Shown here: piece after piece, positions 1 through 8,508 of the stretch
Numbering within the stretch: position 1 is the first letter of the stretch
Layout of the letters: every line of letters begins with the position of its first letter
DNA from: Paenibacillus ihumii
GTDB lineage: Bacteria > Bacillota > Bacilli > Paenibacillales > Paenibacillaceae
Assembly: GCF_001403875.1 (NCBI RefSeq)
Contig: NZ_LN884298.1
Span: forward strand, 496,001 to 560,000
Reading direction: 5' to 3'
DNA: 64,000 nt
Made by a program: the position numbers and the translations under genes
The notes under the pieces: model-generated
The model's database searches: none
Told to the model about the DNA's origin: nothing
The model's input: the letters and a program-made list of their open reading frames with translations, nothing else

Positions 1-2090
1 ATGATTTCAGCGGAAGCTGGGAGACGCTGGCGCACCACAATTCACCATTGTTCTATGATAAGGAGCATCCATTGGCATCGACCACAGCTCCAAGAAATCA
101 TGTGCTTGGCGGTCTTCTAGGCCATTTGAATGGCGGAGTTCCACAGCATAAATTGATGGTAGGCGTGCCTTTCTACGGAAAAGCATGGGCAGATTGCCCT
201 GCTAACGGTCAATATCAGACCTGCGACAGCATTATGCCGGGAACTTGGGAAGCCGGTATACTGGACTATACAGATATTGAGGAAAACTTCTTGAACAAGA
301 ACGGCTATGTCCGTTATTGGAATGAAGCGGCAAAGGTCCCTTACCTGTATAGCGAGGAAACCAAAGGCTTCGTTACCTATAACGACAAAGCTACAATGAT
401 GTACACGGCCTCGATCGTCAAATCCTTGGATATCGCAGGCGTCATGAGCTGGGAGATCAGCGGCGACCGCAACCGGACGTTGACTACTCAGCTGGTGAAG
501 GACCTGCCGATCGACGGCAGTGTGAACACTTCTGCTCTAGCAGCTCCTAGCAATCTATTGGCATCTGCATCGAGCGATTCGATTCAAATCCAATGGGGAG
601 CGGTTACCGGAGCAACCGAGTACGAGGTCTATGTGAATAACGTGATGGTGGGAACCACTACGGCTAATCAATACACCATCAGCTCTCTAACGCCGAATAC
701 CACTTACAAGATTCATTTGCTGGCGATCGCCAAAGCAGATGAGCAGATTGAGAAGGTATCCGCAGCTTCTAACGTGGTAAGCGCACAGACTTCAAGCGGT
801 TCTGGATCAGATGGCGGTTCTGGCGGTTCTGGAGGCTCCGGAGGTTCAAGCGGCTCTAGTGGAAGCAGCGGTTCGAGCGGATCGGGCACGCCTGCACCAG
901 CTCCAGAGAAGCCTAAGCCTGAAGGACAGCTTGACGCCAAAGTGGTTCTCGATGGAGACAAGGCCGTCGTAACCGTGCCGGCTGATGCGGCAGTCAAGGC
1001 TATTAACGATTCTAAATCTCTGAACTTCCAAATCTCTGCTGGCGATAAAGCCAAGCAGGCAGAGCTCCAAATTCCTCAAGAGGTCATTGCCGCACTGGCC
1101 AAAAAAGGACCGGAGAGCAGCCTGTCCCTGCTTGTGGATGGAAAGGAGCACCGCATTCCTGCGGCTCTGCTATCCGGAGAGGGAAGCGCGAGCATTTCCA
1201 TCACTGCTCCGACAGAGGCTGAAAAGGCAGCCTTCGCGGAGCTGCTGCAAGGCAAAAAGGCACTTACAGAGCCTGCCGTGCTTAGAATTGAGAAGCTTAA
1301 CGCTGATAACACGAAGCAAGAGCTCAAGCAATTCGGCAAATCCAGAGTAAGCGAATTTATTACACTGGATGCAGCCGGCATCGATGCGAAGAGCCTTGTC
1401 GGAATCGTCTATATTCCAGACACGAATGAAATTCGTTCCGTGCCTACCCTGGTTAAAGTCAATGCCGACGGGACAATTACTGTGGAAATCAAGAAAACAG
1501 GCATCGGCATTTATGCACTGGTTCAATCCAGCCTCCCTAGCCTTCTTGATGTCTCGCCATGGGCCAAAAAGGATGTAGCCGAGGCTATAGCCAAATTGAT
1601 CGCTACGAGCGAGAATGCCAATCATTTCGGGGCTAAGCAGCATACTACCCGCGCTGAAATGATATCTTTGATCGTAAGAGGCCTGGGAATTATCCCTGGC
1701 GACAACCCGTCCGTGTTCACGGATGTAGATCCGCAATCGAAGTATGCCAATGAAATCGCTGCAGCTTATGCAGCAGGACTGATCAAGGGCAGAACCGGCA
1801 GCACATTCGATCCTAACGGTCTGGTTACCCGCCAGGAGCTGGCAGTGATGCTGGCAAATGCGATGAGCTATGCTGGCAAAGAGAACAATGCAGCTGAGGA
1901 TGTGCTGGATAAATTCAAGGATCAGCATGCCATCGGTGCCTTCGCCCGTAATGCTATGGCATTTATGGTAGAGCACAAAGTCCTCTACGGCATATCGGCT
2001 GACGAGCTGGCACCTCAAGCGCCTGTAACTCGTGAGCAGAACGTAGTTACCGTAATGAGAATGCTGCGCGCTCTAGAATTATCTAATTAA
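1..2090 (+). CDS. Chitinase GH18 with FN3 and three SLH domains (5' end outside window)
   Basis: The reading frame is open from base 3, so the true start lies upstream; 695 residues are visible. Residues 1-175 are the C-terminal part of a GH18 TIM barrel: the opening DFSGSWE motif, PFYGKAW, and the closing AGVMSWEISGD strand are typical of ChiA1-like chitinases that cut beta-1,4-GlcNAc chains. The catalytic DxxDxDxE motif would lie upstream. An FN3 module (about 180-265), a Gly/Ser-rich linker (265-300), a beta-rich module often seen in Paenibacillus surface proteins (310-510) and three SLH repeats (515-695) follow. SLH repeats bind pyruvylated secondary wall polymer, so the enzyme should be displayed on the cell surface. 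A hairpin lies just downstream, shared with the convergent GH20 gene. Family call is secure; exo or endo mode is not visible. Confidence 0.93.
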   Translation, partial: DFSGSWETLAHHNSPLFYDKEHPLASTTAPRNHVLGGLLGHLNGGVPQHKLMVGVPFYGKAWADCPANGQYQTCDSIMPGTWEAGILDYTDIEENFLNKNGYVRYWNEAAKVPYLYSEETKGFVTYNDKATMMYTASIVKSLDIAGVMSWEISGDRNRTLTTQLVKDLPIDGSVNTSALAAPSNLLASASSDSIQIQWGAVTGATEYEVYVNNVMVGTTTANQYTISSLTPNTTYKIHLLAIAKADEQIEKVSAASNVVSAQTSSGSGSDGGSGGSGGSGGSSGSSGSSGSSGSGTPAPAPEKPKPEGQLDAKVVLDGDKAVVTVPADAAVKAINDSKSLNFQISAGDKAKQAELQIPQEVIAALAKKGPESSLSLLVDGKEHRIPAALLSGEGSASISITAPTEAEKAAFAELLQGKKALTEPAVLRIEKLNADNTKQELKQFGKSRVSEFITLDAAGIDAKSLVGIVYIPDTNEIRSVPTLVKVNADGTITVEIKKTGIGIYALVQSSLPSLLDVSPWAKKDVAEAIAKLIATSENANHFGAKQHTTRAEMISLIVRGLGIIPGDNPSVFTDVDPQSKYANEIAAAYAAGLIKGRTGSTFDPNGLVTRQELAVMLANAMSYAGKENNAAEDVLDKFKDQHAIGAFARNAMAFMVEHKVLYGISADELAPQAPVTREQNVVTVMRMLRALELSN

Positions 2091-2140
2091 TACCTCGCAA
2101 TCTTCTCCGCTTAACGCTGCGAAATCCTCTGCAGCAACAA

Positions 2141-2177
2141 AGAGCAGCAAGTCCCTCCCCAAGGGGCTTGCTGCTCT
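2141..2177. terminator. Bidirectional terminator between chitinase and GH20 genes
   Basis: AGAGCAGCAAG at 2141-2151 pairs with CTTGCTGCTCT at 2167-2177 around a C/G-rich core. T-rich sequence follows on both strands, though neither run is long. It sits between convergent stop codons. Confidence 0.6.
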
Positions 2178-2206
2178 ACTTATTAATCAGTTATGCAATG
2201 AGCATC

Positions 2207-4117
2207 TTAAAACGGATTAATCACATGGAAAAAGACGTTTGGCGAAGCCATGCGGTAATAGTAGCTGCACCAGCCGGCCCCCTTCTGATTGAAACGGTTG
2301 ACCGAGCTGTACACGAGCCGCTCTTGCTCCAGCTCTTCAATTGCCGGGATTCGCCCTTCTACGTAATCCAGCAGCCTTAGCGCAGCCGTATCCAGCCGAC
2401 TCAAGACTCCCCCGTAGCGGATATCGATAACCTCCCAGCCGAACGGCTTGAACATTCGCAGCCATTGCGAGCGATGCGCAGCCCGCAGCTCTTTAACCGC
2501 TTCAGCAATAGAAGGCAGCACCGTCGTCGCAATTCGCTGCAGCTCAGCTTGATCGCCGGAATCATATGCCCGCTTCAGCTCAATGCCGATCTCGCTTTTC
2601 TGCTTCAGCACCGCACACAGCTTCTCCGGCACATCGAACAAATAATCCAGCTCCGCGTCCTTCACGCGAACCCGGCGAATTTCCTGCTCAAGCTGCGCAT
2701 AATGCTCTGCCATAGCCAATCCCTCAATTTGCTTATCGAACAGGCCCAGCAGCACATCCTGATAAAGCAGGAACTTGCACGGATTACTCTGTTTGCGGTT
2801 ATTGGGCTCTGAGCCAGGCGTCTCATCCAGATCCTTGAACTTCAGGAACGCCTCAGCCTCGATTCCCGTGCAGAACTTCACCCGTTCCGCCACCTGGCTC
2901 CATGCCAGCTCTCCCTCCGTATAAGCGTGCTCTGCATAGAACTGCAAGCCCAACAGCGCTGCATACGGATTGCCTTCCATTCCGTCATCGCCCCACATCG
3001 TGGCATAGACCTCTCGGATACCCTCTTGCTTGCATACCTGCAGCGCCGAATCCGTTGCGTTCAGGGACAGCCCATAGTTCACGCCAAAGGTATTGAACAC
3101 CCAGATCCCTCCGGCAAATGCCAGATTGCAGCCGAGCGGCCGATGCTTCGCAATCAGCTTCTCATAATCCTCTTTGTCGGTGTGCGCATAGTCCCAATAC
3201 ACCATATCCACATCTTTCGGAATTCTGCGCGCCATTTCCTCAGGAATCGGAGTCTCGGTGTCATAATGCTCAGCCCCGTCCTTCGAGGCGAATTTCAGGA
3301 ACATATCGCTCCACATCATCGGCTTCAGGCCCCGGCGGCGAGCCATCTCCAGCACCTTCTCCAAATGGCCGGTCATGATCTCGAACCGTTCCACGTACCC
3401 GTTCCGGTCGAGATATTTGCCCCGTCCAAGCTCCTCCGCTTCATCCATGCCGATATGAATCTTCCGGCTGCGGAACGGAGCGCTGGCCGCTTCGATCATG
3501 CGATCGACCAACTGCTCGGTCCTCTCGTCTCCGACCAGAAGCGCTCCTTTCGTATCTTTATAATAGGATACCGGCTCCCACTTCAGGAACTCCTCCAAAT
3601 GCGCAAGCGTCTGGATGCTCGGAAATGCCTCGATCCCGAATTGATCCGCATAATCATCGATTTCCCGGAGCTCATCCTGTGTATAGCGTCCCCGCATATA
3701 GCCGAAGTACGGCTCACCGCTGATTTCATAAGTATCCTCGAGATACAGCATTACAGTGTTCAGGCCCATCAAAGCCATTTTGCGCAGTAAAAACTTGAAG
3801 CTGTCTAACGTGAGAACGCCATTGCGAGACAGGTCGAACATCGGCCCTATGATGTCGAACTGCTGGGCTTCCCGTATCGCAAAGGGCCTGCCGCTGCGAC
3901 CATGCTGCACAAGCAGCCCCAAGCCGCGAAAGAATTGGTGCCTCTTACTAAAGCGTATGTATGCGCCGCCTTCATTCAGTCCAACTTCGAGATCTCCAGC
4001 GGAGGACTCCACCTGAACAGAAAGTCCCTCCTCTGCTTCCGTAAAAGCAATATCCCTCGACAAGGCCTGAATTCCAGGCCGCAGAGACGTCAAATCTCCT
4101 TCAAATCGCAGCCTCAT
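2207..4117 (-). CDS. GH20 family beta-N-acetylhexosaminidase, intracellular
   Basis: A 636-aa GH20 enzyme expected to remove terminal beta-GlcNAc or GalNAc by substrate-assisted catalysis. The family Asp-Glu pair is visible at D225-E226 in HIGMDEAEELG, where D orients the substrate N-acetyl group and E is the acid. The preceding part (about 1-90) is the GH20b-like alpha/beta domain; the barrel runs about 90-430 and a helical tail follows. There is no signal peptide, so it probably acts on imported oligosaccharides, complementing the surface chitinase transcribed toward it. GGAGGG sits 7 nt before the ATG. A cre-like dyad lies upstream at 4165-4178. Some Paenibacillus GH20 enzymes act on glycosphingolipids, so chitobiose is only the likely substrate. 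Confidence 0.9.
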   Translation of the reverse strand: MRLRFEGDLTSLRPGIQALSRDIAFTEAEEGLSVQVESSAGDLEVGLNEGGAYIRFSKRHQFFRGLGLLVQHGRSGRPFAIREAQQFDIIGPMFDLSRNGVLTLDSFKFLLRKMALMGLNTVMLYLEDTYEISGEPYFGYMRGRYTQDELREIDDYADQFGIEAFPSIQTLAHLEEFLKWEPVSYYKDTKGALLVGDERTEQLVDRMIEAASAPFRSRKIHIGMDEAEELGRGKYLDRNGYVERFEIMTGHLEKVLEMARRRGLKPMMWSDMFLKFASKDGAEHYDTETPIPEEMARRIPKDVDMVYWDYAHTDKEDYEKLIAKHRPLGCNLAFAGGIWVFNTFGVNYGLSLNATDSALQVCKQEGIREVYATMWGDDGMEGNPYAALLGLQFYAEHAYTEGELAWSQVAERVKFCTGIEAEAFLKFKDLDETPGSEPNNRKQSNPCKFLLYQDVLLGLFDKQIEGLAMAEHYAQLEQEIRRVRVKDAELDYLFDVPEKLCAVLKQKSEIGIELKRAYDSGDQAELQRIATTVLPSIAEAVKELRAAHRSQWLRMFKPFGWEVIDIRYGGVLSRLDTAALRLLDYVEGRIPAIEELEQERLVYSSVNRFNQKGAGWCSYYYRMASPNVFFHVINPF

Positions 4118-4164
4118 TTCTTCCCTCCTGGTAATAGGTTTTATATTACGCTACCCAAAATGAT

Positions 4165-4178
4165 ATAAGCGCTTTAAT
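4165..4178 (-). promoter_or_regulatory. Candidate CcpA cre site upstream of GH20
   Basis: Read on the minus strand, TTAAAGCGCTTATA resembles the CcpA operator core (AAAGCGCTT) and lies about 50 bp before the GH20 start. Catabolite repression of a hexosaminidase would be expected, but the match is partial. Confidence 0.35.
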
Positions 4179-4229
4179 TCCTACTATACTAGAAAAAATA
4201 TAGCCAAAAGGGGGAAATTTCTCTGATCC

Positions 4230-4334
4230 TTGTTATCTATTCTCCTCCATGAATCCCAGGCAACCCTCGATGCACTGCCGCGTATCATTCAATTTCTAAA
4301 AGAGCAAAATTTAGAGATTGTCAATTTAAGATAA
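4230..4334 (+). pseudogene. Decayed C-terminal tail of a NodB-type polysaccharide deacetylase
   Basis: The frame ending in TAA at 4332-4334 reads ILLHES, QATLDALPRII and FLKEQNLEIVN. It lines up with the last NodB motif and C-terminus of the neighbouring deacetylase on the opposite strand (ILLHIL, TIEALPQVI, LEGQGYTFV). An in-frame TGA at 4224-4226 stops it going further upstream, and no start codon, ribosome binding site or catalytic motifs remain. It overlaps the 3' end of the intact minus-strand deacetylase by 9 bp. I read it as the remnant of a second deacetylase gene on the plus strand, left after deletion or inversion. Confidence 0.6.
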
Positions 4335-5774
4335 AAGGTCGCTAGCCCTTACAAAAGTATAGCCCTGCCCCTCCAGGCTCTCAATGACTTGGGGGAGCGC
4401 CTCGATCGTTTGCAGATCATCCAGGATATGCAGCAAAATAATGCTGCCGCTCTTCGTCTGCTCCATTATGCTCTGGGTGATTTGAGCAGCAGAGCGGCTC
4501 CGATCCCAGTCCTTCGGATCTACATCAAAATTGACAATGGTGTGATAGCCTGTTGCCGCTATGATTTCAGCAGCCTCGGGCGTGATATTTCCAGTAGGCG
4601 GCCGGAAGAGCATCGCCGGCTTCTCTTGAATGGCTTCCGTAATGATCTGATGGGCCTTAACCACCTCGTTCTGCAGCTGTTCCGGAGTGAGATTGGCCAG
4701 CTCCGGATGACTGTAAGTGTGATTACCAACGTCATGCCCTGCCTTCGCAATGGCCCTGGCCAGGTTCGGATTCTTCTCAACCCCGTCTGCGCGCAGGAAG
4801 AAGGAGGCCTTGACCTGGTACTTCTCCAGAATGTCAAGAATTTGAGTAATCGTGTAATCTGTACCCCAGTCGTCAAAGGTCAGCGCCACTTTTTTGCTGT
4901 TAGTTTCTTCTCTGGAAACAAGATTATAGGACGTCGGCTTATGACTAGCGTTCAGCCTGGCGGCATCATATCCTGCGATCTGCTCGAGCGGCTTCCGCTC
5001 TCCGCCCTCCATCACAAGCTTGCTTAACGGTACGAACGTATAGCCTGCATCCTTGGCAGCATCGGCTAGAAAAGCGATGTCTTCAAGAAGCTGCTTGTTC
5101 TCCCCCGCATCAAGCGCGATGATTCCCCCCCGATTGATGTATTTTCGGATATAGCTTCTCTTCTGGGCTTCGGACTCCTTGTTCCAATTATGCAGAAACA
5201 AACTATGAGAAATCACCGCTTTCTGCCCGTTATGAGCAGCTGCAAGCCGGATATCATCGTTGTATTCACCGCTCGCGGTTCTTACATATCGGGGAGTGAT
5301 ACCCGTCTCCTTCTGAATAACCTGATTCGCTAAATGGATCTCCTGATAAACCTGTTCATAGGAAAGCTGGCTCAGATCCTGTCCGTTTAAGGTATTATTC
5401 TCGATTTCATGGCCACGGGACTTAATCTCCCTGGCGATATCAGGCTCCTCCGCTACTCTCATGCCCGGTAAAAAGAAGGTGGCCTTGATCCCGTAACCGT
5501 CCAGCTGATCCAGCAGCTTGTTCATGGTGTCGCTGTCCGCCATCCCATTGAAGGTAAGCGCCAGCTCGCGTCCGGTAGTATAGACAGAAGAGATCGCCTG
5601 ACTTGGAGCCCCTGTATACCTTTCTATCGGCTGCTTCGTTCCGCTGTCTTCATTTCCCTCCATTATATTTCTGTCCCCGGCAATGCTGCAGCTGGATAAA
5701 ATCAAGCATACTCCTAGCACAAAAATGGCCTGTATCCAGCCTCTTCCTAATCTGTTCGTATTTCCTGTCTGCAT
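4326..5774 (-). CDS. Lipoprotein polysaccharide deacetylase with two NodB-like domains
   Basis: A 482-aa CE4-type protein. The N-terminus is a lipoprotein signal (LILSSC, lipidated Cys about residue 29), placing it on the outer face of the membrane. Two NodB-like halves follow. The first (about 60-260) is degenerate: it has TFNG where the metal-binding TFDD should be and NNT in place of the NH..H zinc ligands. The second (about 290-480) is complete: TFDDW, NHTYSHPEL, RPPTGN and a final ILLH motif. Only the second half should deacetylate N-acetylglucosamine polymers (peptidoglycan, chitin oligomers or poly-GlcNAc). AAAGGAG sits 8 nt before ATG. The first half may be a binding or structural domain. 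Substrate cannot be read from sequence. Confidence 0.88.
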   Translation of the reverse strand: MQTGNTNRLGRGWIQAIFVLGVCLILSSCSIAGDRNIMEGNEDSGTKQPIERYTGAPSQAISSVYTTGRELALTFNGMADSDTMNKLLDQLDGYGIKATFFLPGMRVAEEPDIAREIKSRGHEIENNTLNGQDLSQLSYEQVYQEIHLANQVIQKETGITPRYVRTASGEYNDDIRLAAAHNGQKAVISHSLFLHNWNKESEAQKRSYIRKYINRGGIIALDAGENKQLLEDIAFLADAAKDAGYTFVPLSKLVMEGGERKPLEQIAGYDAARLNASHKPTSYNLVSREETNSKKVALTFDDWGTDYTITQILDILEKYQVKASFFLRADGVEKNPNLARAIAKAGHDVGNHTYSHPELANLTPEQLQNEVVKAHQIITEAIQEKPAMLFRPPTGNITPEAAEIIAATGYHTIVNFDVDPKDWDRSRSAAQITQSIMEQTKSGSIILLHILDDLQTIEALPQVIESLEGQGYTFVRASDLLS

Positions 5775-5904
5775 TCTCCATACTCCTTTTATGTAAAACT
5801 CATGAAGCTCTTTCTACCGCTAACCATTTTATACCCTTTCGGCTGTATGCGCCAACCATGCCGCCGATCGATACTGAAACCAAGCAAAGTCCGAGTGTAC
5901 GGAC

Positions 5905-6564
5905 TCATGTATCAAGCTTAGCACACCAAGCAACCAAGCTTCTCATTGTATCAATAAACCGCGGCATCAACAGGCCTTCGGACAAATGCGCCGGCGTTAT
6001 GCATCCGACGCGGCCGGAGCCGTAGCTATGATACCAGCCGGCTGCGGCTTCCCCCTCTACCGAAGAGGAACGCAAGAATACATTCGTCTCCTCCTCCTTG
6101 CAGTCGACAAAATAGTGCTCGTCCATGAAGCTGAAGGCTTCCCCTAAACGGCCTAGATCCGTGCCTGACAGCGGAGTATACGTCACTAGGCTGTGCTGCT
6201 CCGGATGCATAAGAAAATGTCCGCGAAGCATTCTGACATAGACGCTGTCATTCGGATAGGATGCCAAGCCCGAGTGCCAGGCCAGCCAGGCTCCTCCGTC
6301 CGCCACATACCTCTCGATCCGCTCGGCCAATCGTTCCGTCATCCAGTAGTTCTCCGGCTCCGCCTGCGGATTCATATAATTTCCTGCAAACAAGACGACT
6401 AAGTCCGGAGCTAGGTTAAGCTCCTGCTCGCAATGCCCCACACCCGCATAAGTCAACTGGAGCCTGCCTGCCTGAACATAAGGCTCGGCCACTTTCTCCA
6501 AAGAATGCCGAGCCAGTTCAGCATCATGATAATAATCGCCAACGATCACCAGCATACGCTTCAT
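5905..6564 (-). CDS. ThuA-like domain protein
   Basis: A 219-aa protein with a ThuA (trehalose-utilisation) class I glutamine-amidotransferase-like fold: an N-terminal strand MLVIVGDYYHD, the DLVVLFAGNYM loop, GGAWLAWHSG in the region of the amidotransferase elbow but without a Cys nucleophile, and the AWYHSYGSGRVG-type C-terminal motif. ThuA domains are common beside glycoside hydrolases and sugar dehydrogenases; their reaction is generally unassigned. It lies downstream of GH9 on the same strand, separated by a terminator-like hairpin, so it may have its own promoter. GGAG lies about 10 nt before ATG. The family call is good; the role is open. Confidence 0.8.
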   Translation of the reverse strand: MKRMLVIVGDYYHDAELARHSLEKVAEPYVQAGRLQLTYAGVGHCEQELNLAPDLVVLFAGNYMNPQAEPENYWMTERLAERIERYVADGGAWLAWHSGLASYPNDSVYVRMLRGHFLMHPEQHSLVTYTPLSGTDLGRLGEAFSFMDEHYFVDCKEEETNVFLRSSSVEGEAAAGWYHSYGSGRVGCITPAHLSEGLLMPRFIDTMRSLVAWCAKLDT

Positions 6565-6684
6565 TCATAACCATCTCCATTCCGCATTAATGAGCCACTG
6601 GAAGCATAACAATACAAGGCCAAAGGCCGTTCGCGGTATAAACCTCGTCAGAAGCTTCCTCGATGAGCTTAACTAGAACTGCAC

Positions 6685-6707
6685 AAGCCCCGCTAAGCGC
6701 GGGGCTT
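6685..6707 (-). terminator. Hairpin terminator downstream of GH9
   Basis: AAGCCCCGC (6685-6693) and GCGGGGCTT (6699-6707) form a 9-bp perfect stem with a 5-nt loop directly after the GH9 stop codon. The following T-tract is weak. Confidence 0.65.
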
Positions 6708-6717
6708 GCTTGCTCCT

Positions 6718-8340
6718 TTACACAAAGTGAGACAGCACGAACACAGCGGGAGAATTCCAATAAATCGTAACCTCATTGGTTGCATAACTCTCCATGACAT
6801 CGGCGAAAGAGGCGGCCGGCGCCCGGTCTGCCAAATGCTCTCGCGCATAGTCGTCCTGCTTGCCGTAATTTGGCCCGCCCGAGACCAGCCCGGGAACAGG
6901 CGCTTCGACGCCGTCTCCTTCAGAGGGACGATGATGCGGATGAAGAATCGGCCGGCTGCCAAGTCCGGTGACATAGCTCATCCCCATTACGTTGGCTCCG
7001 AATAAATAATGGACGTGCTCGAGAGCCCAGCGTTCATAGGCCTTGGAGCCCGACAATCGGTCAGCGATAAGCAGCAGCATCGCATGATTCATAACCAGCA
7101 TATTGCTGCCCCAAATATACTGCTCCGGCCTGAGCGATATGCCAAACCCGTCTTGAAGGCTGACATCAGCTAGCTCAGCGGCCCTCTGCTGCAGGCCGGC
7201 TTGTAGACGCGCAGCCAGCTCAGGCTCTTGTTCCCGCGCCGACATCAAATAAGAAATCGTTCCGTATCCCCCCATATCGGCCCATCCCAGCTCGTATTTA
7301 TCGAAGCTGTCCTGCCTGGCATATTGCCCGAAGGCCTCATGATAACGGGACTCCCCGGTAGTCCGGTACAGTTCGGCTGCAGCCCAGTAGCGCTCATCCA
7401 TGTCCTGCTCATCACCGTATTCCCCGGTGAAGATCTCCGGCGGGTTGCGGAAGCCGGGATATTCAGGATGGCGTTCCAGCCACGTCCATGCCCGCTCTGC
7501 AGCCTGCAGGCAGGATGCAGCGAAGGCAGAGTCATACGGGGCGTACACCCGGGCTGCCATAGCCATGACGGCGGCAAAGCAGCCCGTTGCCGTGGCGGAT
7601 ATCGGCGTAATGTACAGCTCCGCTGTATCGTCCTCAGGCATGACGTCCGGGCCGGGAAAGCGCAATGTCGTAAGCTTATGAAAGACACCGCCGCTCTCCT
7701 CATCCTGCATACGGAGCATCCATTCCAGCTCATATCTGCATTCATGAAGCACATCCGGCGTAGCCCCATCGGTCTCCGGCACCGGCACTGCCCGCTGAAA
7801 AGCCTGAGGATAGCACTCATAAGCCAGCAGCAAATCCGCCACCGCCTTGGCTCCAGGCACTACATATTTGCCGTAGTCCCCGGCATCATGCCATCCTCCC
7901 CAAGCATCGATGGTCCTCGCCTCCTCGCCATAGACGAGCGCAGGCGCAAGGTGACAGGCCGCATGCTTCCATGGACCAGCGTGCTTCTCTTCCAGGTCCA
8001 TCCCGCAGCGGAAATAGTAAAACGCTTTCAACAACGCCTGATGAGCTGCTTCATACACCGCCTCCGAAATAACAAAAGGGTAAGAGCTCTGCCCATCCCC
8101 GGCTTCAATCCGATAGGTTCCCGGCTGCTCCCAAGCCGAGAAATCTCCCCGGCTTACCGTGATTCCACTAGCTGCGTCTTCGGCAGCAGGCCGCGTCTGG
8201 CCCTCCCAAACTACTTTACCGGTTTCATGATCCACCAGCCGAAAGCCGGCGCTCTCTCCTGTAATCATAGCCATCTTCGCATCCTTGCTGCGGTAACCAA
8301 GCTGGTTCACGGCTATTGTGAATTGCTGCTCCATGGGCAT
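6718..8340 (-). CDS. GH9 family glycoside hydrolase with N-terminal Ig-like domain
   Basis: A 540-aa GH9 protein. Residues 6-90 form the CelD-type Ig-like domain (AVNQLGYRSKD to YPFVIS). The (alpha/alpha)6 catalytic domain follows, with the nucleophile-water Asp motif HDAGDYGKYV (D152, D155), the HHRPS histidine loop near residue 465, and the acid Glu in NEVTIYWN (E523). GH9 includes endoglucanases, beta-glucosidases and exo-glucosaminidases. Without a signal peptide or carbohydrate-binding module this is likely a cytoplasmic enzyme for short cello- or chito-oligosaccharides. GGAGG is 10 nt before the first ATG, which favours that start over the Met two codons later. Context with GH18, GH20 and a deacetylase suggests amino-sugar oligomers, but this is inference. 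Confidence 0.87.
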   Translation of the reverse strand: MPMEQQFTIAVNQLGYRSKDAKMAMITGESAGFRLVDHETGKVVWEGQTRPAAEDAASGITVSRGDFSAWEQPGTYRIEAGDGQSSYPFVISEAVYEAAHQALLKAFYYFRCGMDLEEKHAGPWKHAACHLAPALVYGEEARTIDAWGGWHDAGDYGKYVVPGAKAVADLLLAYECYPQAFQRAVPVPETDGATPDVLHECRYELEWMLRMQDEESGGVFHKLTTLRFPGPDVMPEDDTAELYITPISATATGCFAAVMAMAARVYAPYDSAFAASCLQAAERAWTWLERHPEYPGFRNPPEIFTGEYGDEQDMDERYWAAAELYRTTGESRYHEAFGQYARQDSFDKYELGWADMGGYGTISYLMSAREQEPELAARLQAGLQQRAAELADVSLQDGFGISLRPEQYIWGSNMLVMNHAMLLLIADRLSGSKAYERWALEHVHYLFGANVMGMSYVTGLGSRPILHPHHRPSEGDGVEAPVPGLVSGGPNYGKQDDYAREHLADRAPAASFADVMESYATNEVTIYWNSPAVFVLSHFV

Positions 8341-8416
8341 ACGTCCATATCCTCCTCTTTACTCTAATTAGCACCCATGATATTTCCTTTTTAATTTTTG
8401 GTCAATTGCTTTTGCG

Positions 8417-8456
8417 AAAAAAAGACCGCTCTCCTGATTTAACAGAGAACGGCCTT
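8417..8456 (-). terminator. Intrinsic terminator of amino-acid permease gene
   Basis: On the minus strand, an AAGGCCGTTCTCTG / CAGGAGAGCGGTCTT imperfect stem is followed by a run of seven Ts. It lies just after the permease stop and just before the GH9 start, separating the two units. Confidence 0.85.
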
Positions 8457-8508
8457 TCATTGTTACTCTATTCTTCCCGCTAGCGGCTTTTCTAGCATAT
8501 TTCTGTAG

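Noticed and set aside
713..1054. Minus-strand open frame rich in Pro, Leu and Glu under the chitinase linker
   Set aside because: It mirrors the Gly/Ser-rich linker codons of the chitinase, has no ribosome binding site, and shows no family features.
1170..2018. 282-codon minus-strand frame opposite the SLH domains
   Set aside because: The plus strand encodes clear SLH repeats; the antisense frame shows no domain and is a codon-bias by-product.
8017..8031. cre-like AAACGCTTTCA
   Set aside because: It lies within the GH9 coding sequence far from a promoter and was probably fixed by the protein sequence.
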